Assembly: GCA_964058845.1 (NCBI GenBank)
Contig: CAXKVR010000157.1
Span: forward strand, 186,001 to 250,000
Reading direction: 5' to 3'
From: Carex sylvatica
Lineage: Eukaryota; Streptophyta; Magnoliopsida; Poales; Cyperaceae
DNA: 64,000 bases
Position numbers and translations under genes: made by a program
Part shown: in pieces, positions 48,066 to 59,247 of the stretch
Layout of the letters: every line of letters begins with the position of its first letter
Position numbering within the stretch: the stretch's first letter is position 1
Notes under the pieces: model-generated
Seen by the model: the letters and a program-made list of their open reading frames with translations, nothing else
The model's database searches: none
Told to the model about the DNA's origin: nothing

Positions 48066-50909
48066 ATTCTTCCCTCAAAAACATTTCGTCCACGAAATGT
48101 AAACAAAATATAAATATTTTAATGAATATAATAGATAGTTGAAAATCATTACGCTTCCGCTACGCTACTCTAATAGCATTACTATATACAACAAAAATAA
48201 ATTTTTTTCACGTAATATTAAGGTTATTCATTTCTTCTTTGGTGATCAGTCAAAGAAGAAATGATATGCCTTTAATTTTATAAATCAATAAACAAAACTG
48301 ATGACCAGTCAGTTTTGTCAAGATCTCTGTACTTCAATGAAAATAAGCAATTTACTTATAGCAGTTTATCACAATATAGAAGCTGAATATATTTCATTTT
48401 ATCATATTACCTATACAGTTGAAAAATATTGATACACTGTAAATAATATAATCTTTATTAACCATTGTAAACCTATTATCAGTTATTGTAACATAGCGGT
48501 CTATACATATTACATGTAAAGTTCTACATCAGTTAATCAATAATAACTGTAAACATAACAATGTAGTTAACATATCATGTAATATATTAGTACATTTTTT
48601 TCTACTATTCAAAAGTATCATTACAATATATATTGCTAATATTACCAATTTTCTTTGATTTATGTCAGAAGGCAATGTCAAGACAACAGTAACCGGTACA
48701 GGAAGAGACACTTGAAAAAGAAGATCACTATAAAACTACTAACCTCACAAGGAGAGGTTGTGATCTCGTACAAATTAGTTAAGAATAAGACTACTTATCA
48801 GGACAATGGTTATCATCATTTTTCACATTTCTCATAACAATTGTTCTTAATCTTTTTCAATCTATTTTCTGTATTCTCGAAATTCATACTCAATATAAGA
48901 ATGCATATTTTGACACTCTTTCAAACTTATCTTCTATTATAATAAATATTATAGTACTTGTCACAATTTATCATAAATCTTAACCCATTATGCTTTTTTT
49001 TTTTTTTTAAATACTTATCACGAATCTTTCTAAATTTTCAATTATACTTATGTACAATAATGAATCCATGCAATTCAGATTTCGGTCAAAACCTTGAAAT
49101 TTTAAACTCATAAACCCCAACATAATTACACTAACATAATTCAATTTTATAAATATCATTAACTTATGCACTACTATGAATAATCTTGATTATCATTTAT
49201 ATCTAACTATTCATAGAACCTTTACAATTTTTCTTAGAACATTTTCATTTCGCATATTAGTATCATTTTTTTATATATATAAACAAAAATATTAATTGGT
49301 ACGCAACCGGTACCAATAAAGAATGCTAAAGCCCCTATTACCAATAAATTCCCCAAAAATCAAATTCAATAAAAGAACCAATTCATATAGAGAATTAGGG
49401 TTTCGGTTAAAACCCTAAAATTTCAAACTCATGATCCCAATAGAAATGAAATATCGAAATCAAATTATTATAAATACCATCTGCTTAACTCGAAAAAAAA
49501 ATCCTTTACATTTAATGGTTCACACAACGTTTATTTCCAACTCATACCATAGTACTACTTGTTTGTATTTATATATAAACCTCAGTAATTGGTACACAAC
49601 CAGTACCATTAGAAATATCCAAAATCCCTTTTTACCAATTAATCCCTGAAAAATCATATTCCATAAAATAAAATAAAAACTTTAGATGTGAAGGAGAGTT
49701 TAAAATCATTAACCTTTCTATTTGCAACTATAAATAATTTACTTTCTAATATTAAAATATTTATATATTTAATTACATCAATTCATCTATTGATACAAAA
49801 TAATTACATAAATTTATATACTTGAATAATTCCTTTTTCCTTTGTTTGTCACTACAAATACCATATTTACTTCGTAACGTTATTTTGTTTTTAACAACGA
49901 ACAATATTCACTTCTTGATATTATCAGTACTTATTCCTTTCTCCACTGCATGGAGGTAAGTAGAGATGATCAGTATTTATTTCCAGAAATTATCAACATT
50001 ATTTTCTTGCAAAATATCCAGTTCACTTAACCTTAATTAATAATTTCTATCTTAATCTTTTTAATTAAAATTTTCAATTCAGTTGTCTTCATAAGATCTA
50101 ATCAGAGAACCTCGTATCAAGTACCTTACTGGATTTTTAATTTTCACACTTTTATCCTAAACATATTAAAATTCACATCCTAAAAGCAAGAATAGTACCA
50201 ATACTGACTGATATCAGTGTTCAGAAAGAATACCACAATCAGGAACAAAGTATACAATCTCAGAAGGAATCTAGACAGAAATCTGAGATAGGTTCAAGAA
50301 ATCAGAAGTCTGTATCGAAGTGACTACTTTGAAAATTCAGTCTTACCCTTGAAAAAACATTCTCAATATACTCAAGTTTTAGTTTAATAATTTATAACAT
50401 ACTTGTGTCAATAATAAAATTTAACAATCTCTTTCTTCATATATATATACATTGTACTTATTTATCGGTTCATTACTATTTACATTTAATAAGATGAATC
50501 ATTACAATGCAATCTAACATATAATATATTTTCATATAAACGTACCTTTATCATTGATTCTTATAATCAATCATCAGTACTATACTTTCACATTCATTTC
50601 ACTAATTCATTAACAATAGTATCATATTTGTAACAGTTCACGTTTATCATATATAACTTTCATTACATTGTTTACTCTCAGTAAATCCTTACAGTTTTCA
50701 ATTCACTTTTTGTATCAATTCACTTTCTATATCACTTAACATTCATATCAGTTTATTTTTCATATCAGTTCATTTTCCATATCAGAAATAGCGTTAATAG
50801 ACCAGAAAGGAGTTTGAAATAAAACCAATAAGTTAATATGATCTCACTGACGTTCACTCGACAGCTAATGGATTATTGGCACTGCATAACCATGCTATGA
50901 TACCAACTT

Positions 50910-52705
50910 TGTTACACCCCCAATCCAGAGGTGTGACAGTTCCAGCCGCGTCTATTTACCATTCAATATACGTAACACAAGGCATGGATCTTTTTATGAA
51001 TTGCCAATAACATCCATTATATTTTTACTACATCCCAAATAATTAACAAGAATTACCTGACATTTATAGTGGATGATGCTAGAGATATATTCTCTGCACC
51101 CTGTCAGATACAATAAACCCAAATCCTATATCTTTAGGTGGCCCTGCTGTCAATTATAATCCAAAATCATTTATCTGATTTCGCATAATGAACCTGTAAC
51201 CCACAAGGAGGAATGAGTGAGAAATAATAAATTATTTCTCAGTGCTGATCGCCACTCAGATTATTGGATTCGAAAGAAATCCATATTCAGAATAATATCA
51301 CCGCACGAGAAAAAAACAGTTCATTTCATAATGACTAATGCAAATGCTCAATAACAGTATCCAATTGAACAAAAAATGATTAGATAAATAAATCAGAACT
51401 CCAAGAATCTTATTAGAATAAATGGTTTGGGTCTAAATCTTTTAAACCATAAAGTTAGGTAACGTTGGAACCTAATCTTTATAACCACTAAGTATGGTAA
51501 CGTTTGGTTTCTTAACTTTATAATTTCTAGTCTGATAATACCGACAGATACCATAACATGTATTGGTTGTGTTAGGCTTATACTGTTATAACTATCCTTA
51601 TAATTGGTTAATAGAAATAGTACGAAATCAGTATTCAATATTAATCATTTTTCACAATACGAAACAATACGGAACAATGTTACAATGCTGTCATTATCGG
51701 AAGCAATACAAAATTAATATCACAATACTGTCATTATCAGAAAGAAAATCAATGATAAGACAGTTACCACAGTTTATTAGTCTCACAGTCACAATTCATA
51801 ATTTATTCAGTATCCCCTACCCAATCGGTACTGGGTTCAGTTGGGGTCATTCACCATATGCGCATAAGGGTCCTGGAGTAAACTCTAGTAGCTAGCTAGA
51901 CTTTACGTATAATAATCCTTGTTCTCCACTATATGGAGGTTCAAGGATTTCAGTATTCAATATTTATTCAATTCAATAACTATGGTCTCAATCAATCATT
52001 TGCAATAAGAATCAACCAATAGATCAACGATATCAATATGACAGTTAACAGACTTACCTGTAATTCAGTTTCAATTATATTGGGCAATGCATATGATGCA
52101 ACAGTTCAATCAATGCAGTCAATCAAATATTCAAAATGCACAGTGAATTACGATTTAATTCCTAGTCATGAATCTTATACTAATCCAATAACCTCGCACC
52201 TGATATCGTAGGGCAACAGGTGAGGTCGCTGGCAGTCTAATCTTTCTTGACAGTCTCATCAATCTTTGTCATAATTATGTCTGATAGTGATCACACCAGA
52301 AATTCAAATTGAACTGTAACGATTGTTTAGAATCAACGCGACGTAGTCAAAATTTCAATCAAACATGACTCAATATCACAATTTATCAAAATTTCTCCTT
52401 CATTATTTTTCTTCCATTTCTTCCTCTTTTATCTATCTTTTTCTTTGGTATTTTTCTATTTTTTTTCTTTCTAATTCGATAAAGTAAAACTAAATAACTC
52501 AATATAAAGGAGTTAGAAAATTTTAATGGTGGTCAAAATCATTAGATGAAGGTGTTTATCATGCAAGGAGCCACTTGACAATGAGTGCCACGGCTTCATA
52601 ATTTTTTTTTTTTTAAGTTTGCACTTTTTACATCTAAACCCTTTAAGTTTCCAAGTTTTACAATTTAGTCCAAAAATAATTTCAACAAAATAAAATATGA
52701 AATTT
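50910..52705 (-). repeat. 5' LTR of the minus-strand retrotransposon
   Basis: Ends (minus strand) at 50910 in 'gggtgtaaca', with the primer-site sequence next to it. Its outer 240 bases are nearly identical to those of the 3' LTR. The inner 1.5 kb is only distantly similar, for example the 'ttctcagtg' blocks at 47047 and 51237. Confidence 0.55.
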
Positions 52706-53741
52706 ATATCCATTTTAATTGCTTATGTAATTATATCTTTCCTATAAAAATAAATAATACATATATACAAAACGAAATAAGAAAATCAAAAGATAAAAAT
52801 TCATTTGTTGTGAATTAAAGTAATAAATGTTCAATTTTTGAAAGTAAAAAACTAATTGAGATAAATGAACGAAAAATAACATTAAAGTAAAGGAAATTAC
52901 AACTAGCAACTGATAGCTCGCGTTTAAAAGTAAAAATAATGCAACGTCGAGATAATCCTAATTGGAATCAGAGTTCGACTGTTTCTTTCGTTTTCTCTTT
53001 TGCCGGCTTCGCTTAGACTTGTCTAAGACGCAGGGTGGGCATATAAAATGCTTGAATCTTATATCCTCCCTTGTGCATGCCAGGTAGGCGCTAATGCAGG
53101 AAGGATGAAAAGCTTGCAAACATTATACGCAACAGAAGATCTCACTCCTCTTCCTATATTGGTGACAGGGATTGTAAAAATCCACATTTTCTTTGTTTAT
53201 ACGTTGTTGGGACTTTTCATGAAGGTTCTCGGGATTTTCTTCTTTCATAAGTTTCTTGAGATATCTTGAGTGGAAGTAGGGGAGGACTCCCATACAAGAT
53301 TCTGCTGAGGGCTCTGCAATCGGGCTGAGGGCTCACGTACGAGATTCCGCTGTGTTGGCACTCATTCTTAATAGAATAAATTTGGTTTGAATTAATTAAT
53401 GAATAAACTAATGAATATAAATTCAGTTAGAATTAATAATGTTATTAGGTCCGTTTGCATAAATTCGAATTCTTCTTTAAAATTAATATTTATATTAGCA
53501 ATTCTTCATTAGTAATTATTCTTTAAAATGAATATTTTTTGGAAAATCCAGGGCCATTCCAATACATCACCAAAATAATTTTAGTATAAACTCTTTTGCA
53601 CATGCATCATTTGGATCGGTGTTCTGATACCAACTGTTTTAGTGATGTACTAGAATTGCCATGGATTCTCTTTGCCGAGTAGGCACTGTAGGCTGTCTTG
53701 AGTTGTTTATGTTGCCCTCCAAATTTACAAGGGTATGTTTA
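52706..53741. other. Spacer with a possible exon-like frame and an isolated primer-site remnant
   Basis: A short + frame at 53081-53161 after a 'gccag' acceptor-like site encodes 'GRMKSLQTLYATEDLTPLPI', which looks protein-like but which I do not recognise. At 53621-53634 'gttctgataccaac' is the complement of a Met-tRNA primer site, next to 'tgttttagt', suggesting the edge of another minus-strand LTR element. Neither can be taken further. Confidence 0.35.
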
Positions 53742-53750
53742 GTTAGTTTG

Positions 53751-54014
53751 CGGCCATTTTTATTAATACCCCTAAAAAAAACTAAATTTTAACAATGCCC
53801 CTGTAATTTTTTTATTTTTATTACTACCCCGACCGCCAGGCCCACGGGCGGCCCAATTATTGAAGGAAACCGCCAGGGCCCAAGGCGGTCCACTACCCCA
53901 ACCAAACCGCCCCACCCCTGGGCGGTCCACTACCCCAACCAAACCGCCCCACCCCTGGGCGGTCCACTACCCCAAGCAAACCGCCCCCCCTGGCGGTCCA
54001 CTATGCATTATATT
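53751..54014. repeat. Left TIR of MULE2
   Basis: Order: 'cggccatttttattaatacc', 'ctaaattttaacaatgcccc', an 'accgcc...ggcggc' palindrome, then repeated units of about 36 bp ('ggcggtccactaccccaacc' plus 'aaaccgccccacccct'), ending 'ctatgcattatatt'. It has one more 36-bp unit than the right TIR. Confidence 0.93.
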
Positions 54015-54200
54015 CCCCACCCAGCAGCCCTCCCTCCCACCCCCTCCTCTGCCCTAATCCCGCCCCCCCCTCTGCCCCTGCTCCGAACCAAACCAGAAAA
54101 AGGGAAAAAAGAAGAAAAAAGAAGAAAAGATTTGCGTCGCCGCTCCTATTCCGCCCCTGCCGCTGCCGCCGTGACTGCTCCGCTCCTTCCCCGCTCTTGA
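54000..54200 (+). promoter_or_regulatory. Core promoter and first leader exon of the MULE2 PMD gene
   Basis: 'gcattatatt' at the inner edge of the left TIR is a plausible TATA box. It is followed by a C-rich leader that ends at a donor 'gaat|gtaagttttt' at 54200/54201. An acceptor 'aaatgtag' at 55501-55508 directly precedes the ATG at 55510, giving a leader intron of about 1.3 kb. Telomere-like 'tttagggttaggg' lies just after the donor. Confidence 0.45.
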
Positions 54201-54259
54201 ATGTAAGTTTTTTCGATTTGATTAGTTAAATTTAGGGTTAGGGTTAAGATTAGTGAATC

Positions 54260-54610
54260 GATAATGGTTGAATTAGTTGAATTGGTGAATTGGTTGAATT
54301 GTGACTCGATAATGGTTGAATTAGAGTTGTTCCGAATTGGTTGAATTGGTTGAATTGGTTAAATTGGTTGAATTGGTTGAATTGGTTGAATTGGTTGAAT
54401 TGGTTGAATTGGTTGAATTGGTTGAATTGGTTGAATTGGTTGAATTGGTTGAATTGGTGAATTGGTTGAATTGTGACTCGATAATGGTTGAATTAGAGTT
54501 GTTCCGAATTTGTTGAATTGCTCCAATTAGTTGAATTGGTTGAATTGCTCCAATTGGTTGAATTTGTTGAATTGGTTGAATTGGTTGAATTGGTTGAATT
54601 GGTCGAATTG
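54260..54610 (+). repeat. 9-bp minisatellite 'ggttgaatt' in the PMD leader intron
   Basis: About 12 near-perfect head-to-tail units lie at 54340-54455, with shorter runs on both sides and a duplicated 'gtgactcgataatggttgaa' segment (about 54300 and 54473). Confidence 0.9.
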
Positions 54611-55508
54611 GGTGCTTTATTGAATTGTTTGGATTGGGGATTATTAATAAAAAAATAATTATGGTAGAATTGCTTAATTTTTTTGAATGTGATATAGTTC
54701 AATTTAGGGTTTATGGTTATGAATTGTGAATTGCTTAAAAATGTATAGTTTATGATTCCCTTCTTTGAATTTAGGGTTTATGATTCAATTTGGGGTTATT
54801 ATGGTTGAATTATTTGATTTGTTTAGAAATATAAAGTTAGAGTTTATGGTTTACAAAATTTAGGGTTGAGAGGTTTTTGACGTTAATTGACGAAAGACAT
54901 GTATATATATTAATAGAAATTAATTTTAAGTAAAAATAAATTATTTTAAAGTATATCAAAATTAGTTTAAAAATTGCCTATTCTTTATTAAGTGAATTGC
55001 AGTTTTTTTTTTCTTGCAAATTTCATATTTTTATAAAATTTAATAGTAAATAAAATTTTCTATTTTTATAAAATTTATTGGTTAATGGTGAATAAAATTT
55101 AGTAGTAAATATAATTAATTTGCTTAGAAAAATTAATTTTTTTATAAAATAGTCCCTGCCTAGGGACCTCTTTGTGACAGGATGTAAAAAGTTGTATGAT
55201 ACGTATCTTTTAATTAAAATTTCATAGAAATACTAATTGCAAAATGTATAAAACTTAATAATATTTTCAAACATAAATTTGAATAAAATAAATGATTATT
55301 TTGAAATTTATTTGATAAATTGCGAGCACATGTAGTTATTTGGTAATTTGTTATAATCAAAATTCGATTAAAATTCATGTGTTTTGGTTATTGGTTAGAT
55401 ATATATTTTACAAATATGGTGAGATGAATTGTTGTTGTAATAATAAAAATATGTGTAGTTACTATTTTTTAATTATTGTGATTGATTATATTTTTTTTTT
55501 AAATGTAG
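54611..55508 (+). other. Rest of the PMD leader intron
   Basis: AT-rich sequence without frames, between the minisatellite and the acceptor before the PMD start codon. Confidence 0.5.
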
Positions 55509-55509
55509 T

Positions 55510-58500
55510 ATGCGTAGATCTTCTAGACGATGGAGAGACCCACAAGCGACTGCAGCGGGTCCAGATGCTATGGATCCGCCTGGAGCGGGTCTGTCCTCGG
55601 TGGATCCGACTGGAGCGGGTCCGTCCTCGGTGGATCCGACTGGAGCGGGTCCGTCCTCAGTGGATCCGACTGGAGCGGGTCCGTCCTCGGGTGGAGCGGA
55701 GCAGTCATATGAGGATATGGCTGGAGCGGAATTTGAGGATCCGACTGGAGCGGATCCGTCATCTCAGACTGGGCGTAGAGATGGTTGGCATGATCCTGAC
55801 ACTTTCAGTCCTCTTCTATGGACTCATCATGTTAAGCACCGTGTCTCGTTTGCATCTATTGAGGTACGTGATTTTTATACGTAATGTTAAATAGTACTAA
55901 AAAATGACACGATTTGAGTCTCACAAATTGATAATAAATACAGGACGATGTAATGCTTACGGTGAGGCACCGCAGGTCAGAGATTCCGTTCGTTGCACAT
56001 CCACTGATGCAGCGATGCCTCATTAATCTTGGATTGTATCAGATTGCCACCATGCCGCAGAGTAAGATCGATGTATCTCTTATGCATGGTCTAGCCGAGA
56101 GATGGCGACCTGAGACCCATACATTTCATCTTCCGGTTGGGGAGATGACAGTCACACTTGCTGATGTGAGCGCCCTACGGGGTTTACCTATCGATGGTGT
56201 CCCCATAGGTGGCATCTCAGACCATCCAGACCTGCAGATGATGATACCGGAGTTGCTGGGGTGTCATCCAAAAAATCTGCAGAAGAAATTGAAGAAGAAG
56301 AAGAAGGATGAGGATGACTTACGATTTTCTGGTTACTGTATTTCTCTGGTGGCACTTCGTTCTCACTTCTTCCAGAATCGGATACATCCTGAGACTACTG
56401 ACGATGATGCGGTCTTGAGGTACCATTACACCTTTTAAAATAACTTATTAATTCAACAATAATCTCAACTATGTAAAATAACATATTATTTTATATTGTA
56501 GGTATACTAGGGCGTATGTGCTGGACTTGTGTGGGGCAGTCATGTTCGTGGACTCCAGCGGTGACGCGGTCCCGATTATGTTTCTCTCTCTGTTGAGGGA
56601 CATGTTTTCTCCATCGAGGTGAAACTGGGGTGGAGCTGTTCTCGCCCACTTATACAGAGCCCTGTGTCATGCTTGTCTGGTAAGTCTGTACTAATTTTGT
56701 TATTAAAAATACATTGTTAGTTAAGGTTGAATAAATACCGAGTTCTTATTTTAAGTTAAAATTTCAGGTGAGGAACAAGCAGCTTCACGGACCGCTTCTT
56801 TTGCTCCAGCATTGGTCGTGGTCACATCTGCCGGTATGTCGGCCAGTTATACCAGATCCACCTCTCCGGTGGGGAGTGCGCGATCCAGATAGATGCCCCG
56901 CATATGGTGCCATATGGGGCCTTCACCACAGCTATGAGGAGACTGGTAGGGGTGTTTCTTATGTCCGGGGTTAGCTCCAGATGCTCGTAGATGCGAGTAT
57001 CGATTGGTTTCCATATCGTCCATTCTATCAGCACAGGCTTCTGAGTCAGCTCACATTACAGCAGAGATCACTCTGGTATTACCAGGGACCAGTCGTTTGT
57101 TTCTGGATAGTGGAGTACCACTATCCCGACCGGGTGTCTCGACAATTTGGGTTAGATGCTTTCATCCCGGAGTACCCGCTAATGGGTAAGGATGGTACTG
57201 AGAAGTTCCACAAGTAAGTACTATGTACTTAATTAGTGTTATCACTTTAATATTGCCAATGTTTTTCATTTTTCTAATTAATTGTACTTGCAGTACGACG
57301 CATACTAAGCCCAAAGTCGACTGGAGGCAGCGTTTCAGCCAGGAGTATGACTGGGCTCGACATCCGGATCAGCACTTATGGAGTCCATCACCTCCTGAGT
57401 CATTGGGTATTGGTCCCGGGTCTTTGAGATATGATGTATGGTTTCAGAGATACGGCATGCCGTCAGTCTACCTTACCGGTCATTATGGCGACATCCTTCG
57501 ACGTAGACTGATGGATTCATCTAGAAATTACATGCCTTGGGGTCCGGTCAATGCTCACTCGGTAAATACTTAAACCTATTTTAATTAAAAATTATAAATT
57601 CTAATTACACTTCTTATTGTCATAATAATGAAAATATGTTGTGTGCAGGTACTGACAGCCATCAGAGGAGTTGGACACAGCCTAGCCTGCATGGCGAAGG
57701 ATGCTTGGCGTGTCATAGGATGTCAAATGCTCCAGCACAGTGCACCAGTCGTGGAGAGAGGTGGTTGGGATGGCCGCCTAGTTGGCATGCTGCGCGATGC
57801 TGGGGAGAACATCAATTGGAGGGAGATAAAAGATGCACCGCGAGATCCGAATCATGAACGAGTCCCTGTCTACGCTGATGAGATGCCGCCACCTCCTTCA
57901 GGTGATTACTCGATTAATATTGAAAGTAGGACACACACAATCATTTTATTTTTCTCCGATTCTTTGTTCTAACTAAGTTAACGTTCAATTATGCAGGTGA
58001 TACCACAGGTTGGGAGTTCCACGACTGGGTGTTGAATACTCAAGGATGGAACGCTTATAGAAATAAATATGGAGTTCCGACAAAGCTTGGCCAGGTCAGT
58101 TACCGGTTTATATTGTTTATTGCAGAGTTATGTGTATGAAGAAAATCTAACATTATTTAAATTTAGGATGGAGCACCTCGTTGGGGTGCCGATGCCGAGT
58201 TTAGCGTGGATGCCCTGTCCCCGGTACGTACAGATGCAGAGGTGATAGGCTCCCACCGACCATATGGAGATACGATGGAGCACGACTACGAGGCTGGTGG
58301 GAGTACAGGGGAGAATGTAGATGGCTTTGCCTCTGCATTATTTGGCGCACCGCCTCCTTCCACGTATCCTCCAACCTGGGGGCAAGATACATGGGACATG
58401 CGTACACAGTCATCTATACCATTTGATCCATGGGTTTCTGGCACAGGTATGCATGACATGTATACAGAGGTTCAGGAGGATGTGGGAGAGGAGGGTTCAG

Positions 58501-58625
58501 AGGACGACTTAGGAGATATTAGTCCGCACAGTCAGACACAGAGGCGCCAGCAGCCACACAGGGATCGCAAAGGCAAAGCAGCTGATAGGTGGGATCCCTC
58601 CGGAAAGAAACAACGAGGCAGATGA
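55510..58625 (+). pseudogene. Plant mobile domain (PMD, MAIN/MAIL-like) gene of MULE2 with two stops
   Basis: Eight exons: 55510-55863, 55944-56419, 56502-56679, 56768-57213, 57294-57561, 57649-57901, 57997-58094 and 58167-58625. All phases agree. The first exon holds four 'DPTGAGPSSV' type repeats. The second has the PMD opening 'LAERWRPETHTFHLPVGEMT' and 'VTLADVSALRGLPIDG'. The fourth has 'LLLLQHWSWSHLPV' and 'GPVVCFWIVEYHYPDRV'. Two in-frame stops are seen: TGA at 56620-56622, where the MULE1 copy has a tyrosine codon before 'NWGGAVLAHLY', and TAG at 56972-56974, where MULE1 has a glutamine codon. Splice sites and downstream frames are otherwise preserved, so decay is recent, or the stops are avoided in a way not visible here. 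It occupies the position that mudrB has in maize MuDR. Confidence 0.85.
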
Positions 58626-58639
58626 TTTTTTATTTTTTT

Positions 58640-59156
58640 AGTTATGACTGTAGTTATGACTGTAGTATTTTTTTTTAGTTATGACTGTAGTATTTTGACT
58701 CTGGGACTGTAGTATTATATGTTTGGGACTGTACTATTAGCTTTTTTTCATTATGACTTTTATGTTGTTATCACTTTACATTTCGTGGTTTTTATTTGCG
58801 GGCGTCAAAAAAAAGTTATTAGTTACAACATAATTATAACTAACCAAGTTTTAAAACTAAGTAATTATATCGGAACCGTCTCATCTAAGTTATAACTTAT
58901 ATATTTCATCATTTTTAAAACTAAGCAATTCTAAAATCGTCTTCCAGCAGACCGCCTGCGGCAGGGCGTGTAGTTCTGAATTAGTTTAAAATAGTTTAAT
59001 AATACAATTAAATTACAGCAGTTCAACAATACAACTAAAATTGAACAATACAACTAAAATTGAACAATACAACTAAAGTTCAACAATACAACTAAAGTTG
59101 TGCAATACAATTAAAGTTCGTAGCCTATTTTCACACTAGCAATAGAGTGAAGAACT
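58640..59156. repeat. Intergenic region between the convergent MULE2 genes
   Basis: Short repeats of 'ttatgactgtagtattttt' (58641-58740) and 'caatacaactaaaattga' (58990-59115). No 176-bp array like that of MULE1 is present. Confidence 0.6.
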
Positions 59157-59247
59157 TCATCTGGCCCGACGTGCGAATAAACCTAAAAAACGACCAGATT
59201 TTCTTGTACCAGCGGCAGGTGCAGCATTACTTGTAGATGCTTGGCTG

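Larger units (their letters stand above)
46705..52705 (-). mobile_element. Minus-strand LTR retrotransposon, non-coding or decayed
   Basis: Two long terminal blocks, 46705-48065 and 50910-52705, flank a 2.8-kb middle. Read on the minus strand, both end in 'ggggtgtgaca'/'gggtgtaaca'. Next to the upstream block is 'tggtatcatagc' (50905-50894), close to the initiator-Met tRNA primer site. The downstream block is preceded by a purine run 'ttgagggaagaa' and begins 'tataacacccgg'. The middle has no gag-pol frame, so this is a decayed or non-autonomous element. The upstream block has lost its first bases at about 52705 and no target duplication was found. Confidence 0.65.

Noticed and set aside
54003..54200. 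Proline-rich frame in the left part of MULE2
   Set aside because: It lies in the TIR and leader; composition is explained by the C-rich TIR repeat and no conserved motif is seen.
54233..54248. Interstitial telomere repeat
   Set aside because: Only about two 'ttaggg' units; this is closer to a telo-box or chance than to a telomere remnant.
55568..55762. Minus-strand frame opposite the first PMD exon
   Set aside because: Shadow of the GC-rich repeat coding for DPTGAGPSS on the other strand.
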